From Welwitschia mirabilis (Eukaryota > Gnetophyta > Gnetopsida > Welwitschiales): 56,988 nucleotides of DNA. The notes below the pieces were generated by a model. The model was not told the origin of the DNA. It did no database searches and saw only the letters and a program-made list of their open reading frames with translations. The position numbers and the translations under genes are program-made. Positions 56,456 through 56,988 of the stretch are shown here, piece after piece (the first letter of the stretch is position 1; every line of letters begins with the position of its first letter). The stretch is taken from positions 167,176,491 through 167,233,478 of the forward strand of contig JBOZIK010000001.1 of NCBI GenBank assembly GCA_051453625.1, given 5' to 3'.

Positions 56456-56988
56456 AAAGACATTAATGATAGGATTGAGAACCCTAGTGGGGTGAACAGG
56501 TTCTTTCAAAAATTAACAATTGATATGAAATAAAAATATTTAAAACACAACTTGCATATGAAAATAAATCAATCTAAAATGTTCACAAAATAATAAGATA
56601 TTACAAGTAAAGAATCAAAAAGAAAAAGTCACAAAAACTATCAATTTAATGCAAGTGAGATTTATAGTGGTTGGAGAACTCCCCTACTTCACTCTTGATG
56701 ATCATCTTCTCCCAAGCTAGATCTTGAATCTCTGTTACTCCACTAGGTATTCCAGGTTTACCTGTAACCTTTACAAGTGGACTTTTTCAAGATAAGTCTC
56801 AACCTTCATAATGGACTTTTTGAGGCTTAATATCAACCTATATCATGGAATTTTCAAGGCTAAGTCTCAACATCTAGAAATAATGAAAGTGATGTAGTAA
56901 TGCCTTGATTGCATAAATATCACCTGTTCTGAAATTAGTACAAAAGATGGAGCTCTCCTCCTATAGCAATACACCAATGATGCTCTAG
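56456..56988. mobile_element. Unnamed repeat inserted in the Athila-like polymerase
   Basis: Directly after the readable reverse transcriptase the text changes to 'gattgagaaccctagtgggg' and 'tgaacaggttcttt'. This resembles the 'gagaaccctag-aggGGGTGAATAGG' word that recurs in plant repeats. A second feature is the repeat of 'aagtggactttttcaag', 'taatggactttttgagg' and 'catggaattttcaagg', each followed by '(c)taagtctcaac'-like words at about 50-base spacing (56770-56875). No protein was recognised. It is cut by the window end. Confidence 0.4.

Overview
This window reads as nuclear DNA of a seed plant with a large, repeat-rich genome, most plausibly a gymnosperm such as a conifer. It is very AT-rich. 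It carries a plant-type TFIIF beta exon with consensus GT/AG introns, three plant LTR-retrotransposon groups (TRIM, Athila-like and Tat/Ogre-like Ty3/gypsy) and a plant LINE. Nearly every element is broken by many stops and frameshifts. There is no bacterial, organellar or viral gene organisation. The species call is an inference.

Layout. 1-2.6 kb holds no recognised gene. 2.6-3.3 kb is a tandem TRIM element on the minus strand, with two primer-binding sites and a shared middle LTR. 3.4-3.9 kb has two unassigned open frames on opposite strands. 4.6-6.6 kb is the only convincing host gene: the N-terminal exon of general transcription factor IIF subunit beta (RAP30) on the minus strand, with two further in-phase candidate exons, a 5'-UTR splice acceptor and a possible TATA box. 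6.7-9.8 kb is unassigned. 9.9-12.5 kb is an inverted (minus-strand) Athila-like remnant: LTR end, tRNA-Asp-type primer-binding site and Gag C-terminal region.

13.8-39.7 kb is dominated by two related Tat/Ogre-lineage Ty3/gypsy copies on the minus strand. They are arranged as LTR-like block, copy 1, LTR-like block, copy 2, so the middle block appears shared. Copy 1 is split inside its protease by a 4.7 kb nested block. Copy 2 is better preserved: its reverse transcriptase keeps YVDD and its integrase keeps TDNG.

42-56.5 kb carries three direct LTR copies of the Athila-like family on the plus strand. The gag remnant lies between the first two, and a decayed LINE reverse transcriptase (minus strand) lies between the second and third. 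The third LTR is followed by a long, easily readable Athila-like Gag, protease and reverse transcriptase, interrupted at 56.46 kb by another repeat.

No genes here act together as an operon or pathway. The biology is one host transcription-factor gene beside layered retrotransposon insertions, with decay dominated by C-to-T and G-to-A changes. I found no previously undescribed functional system. The most unusual items are the truncated-looking TFIIF beta model and the LTR-sharing tandem arrays. Eleven runs of N interrupt the sequence, and several have informative flanks.
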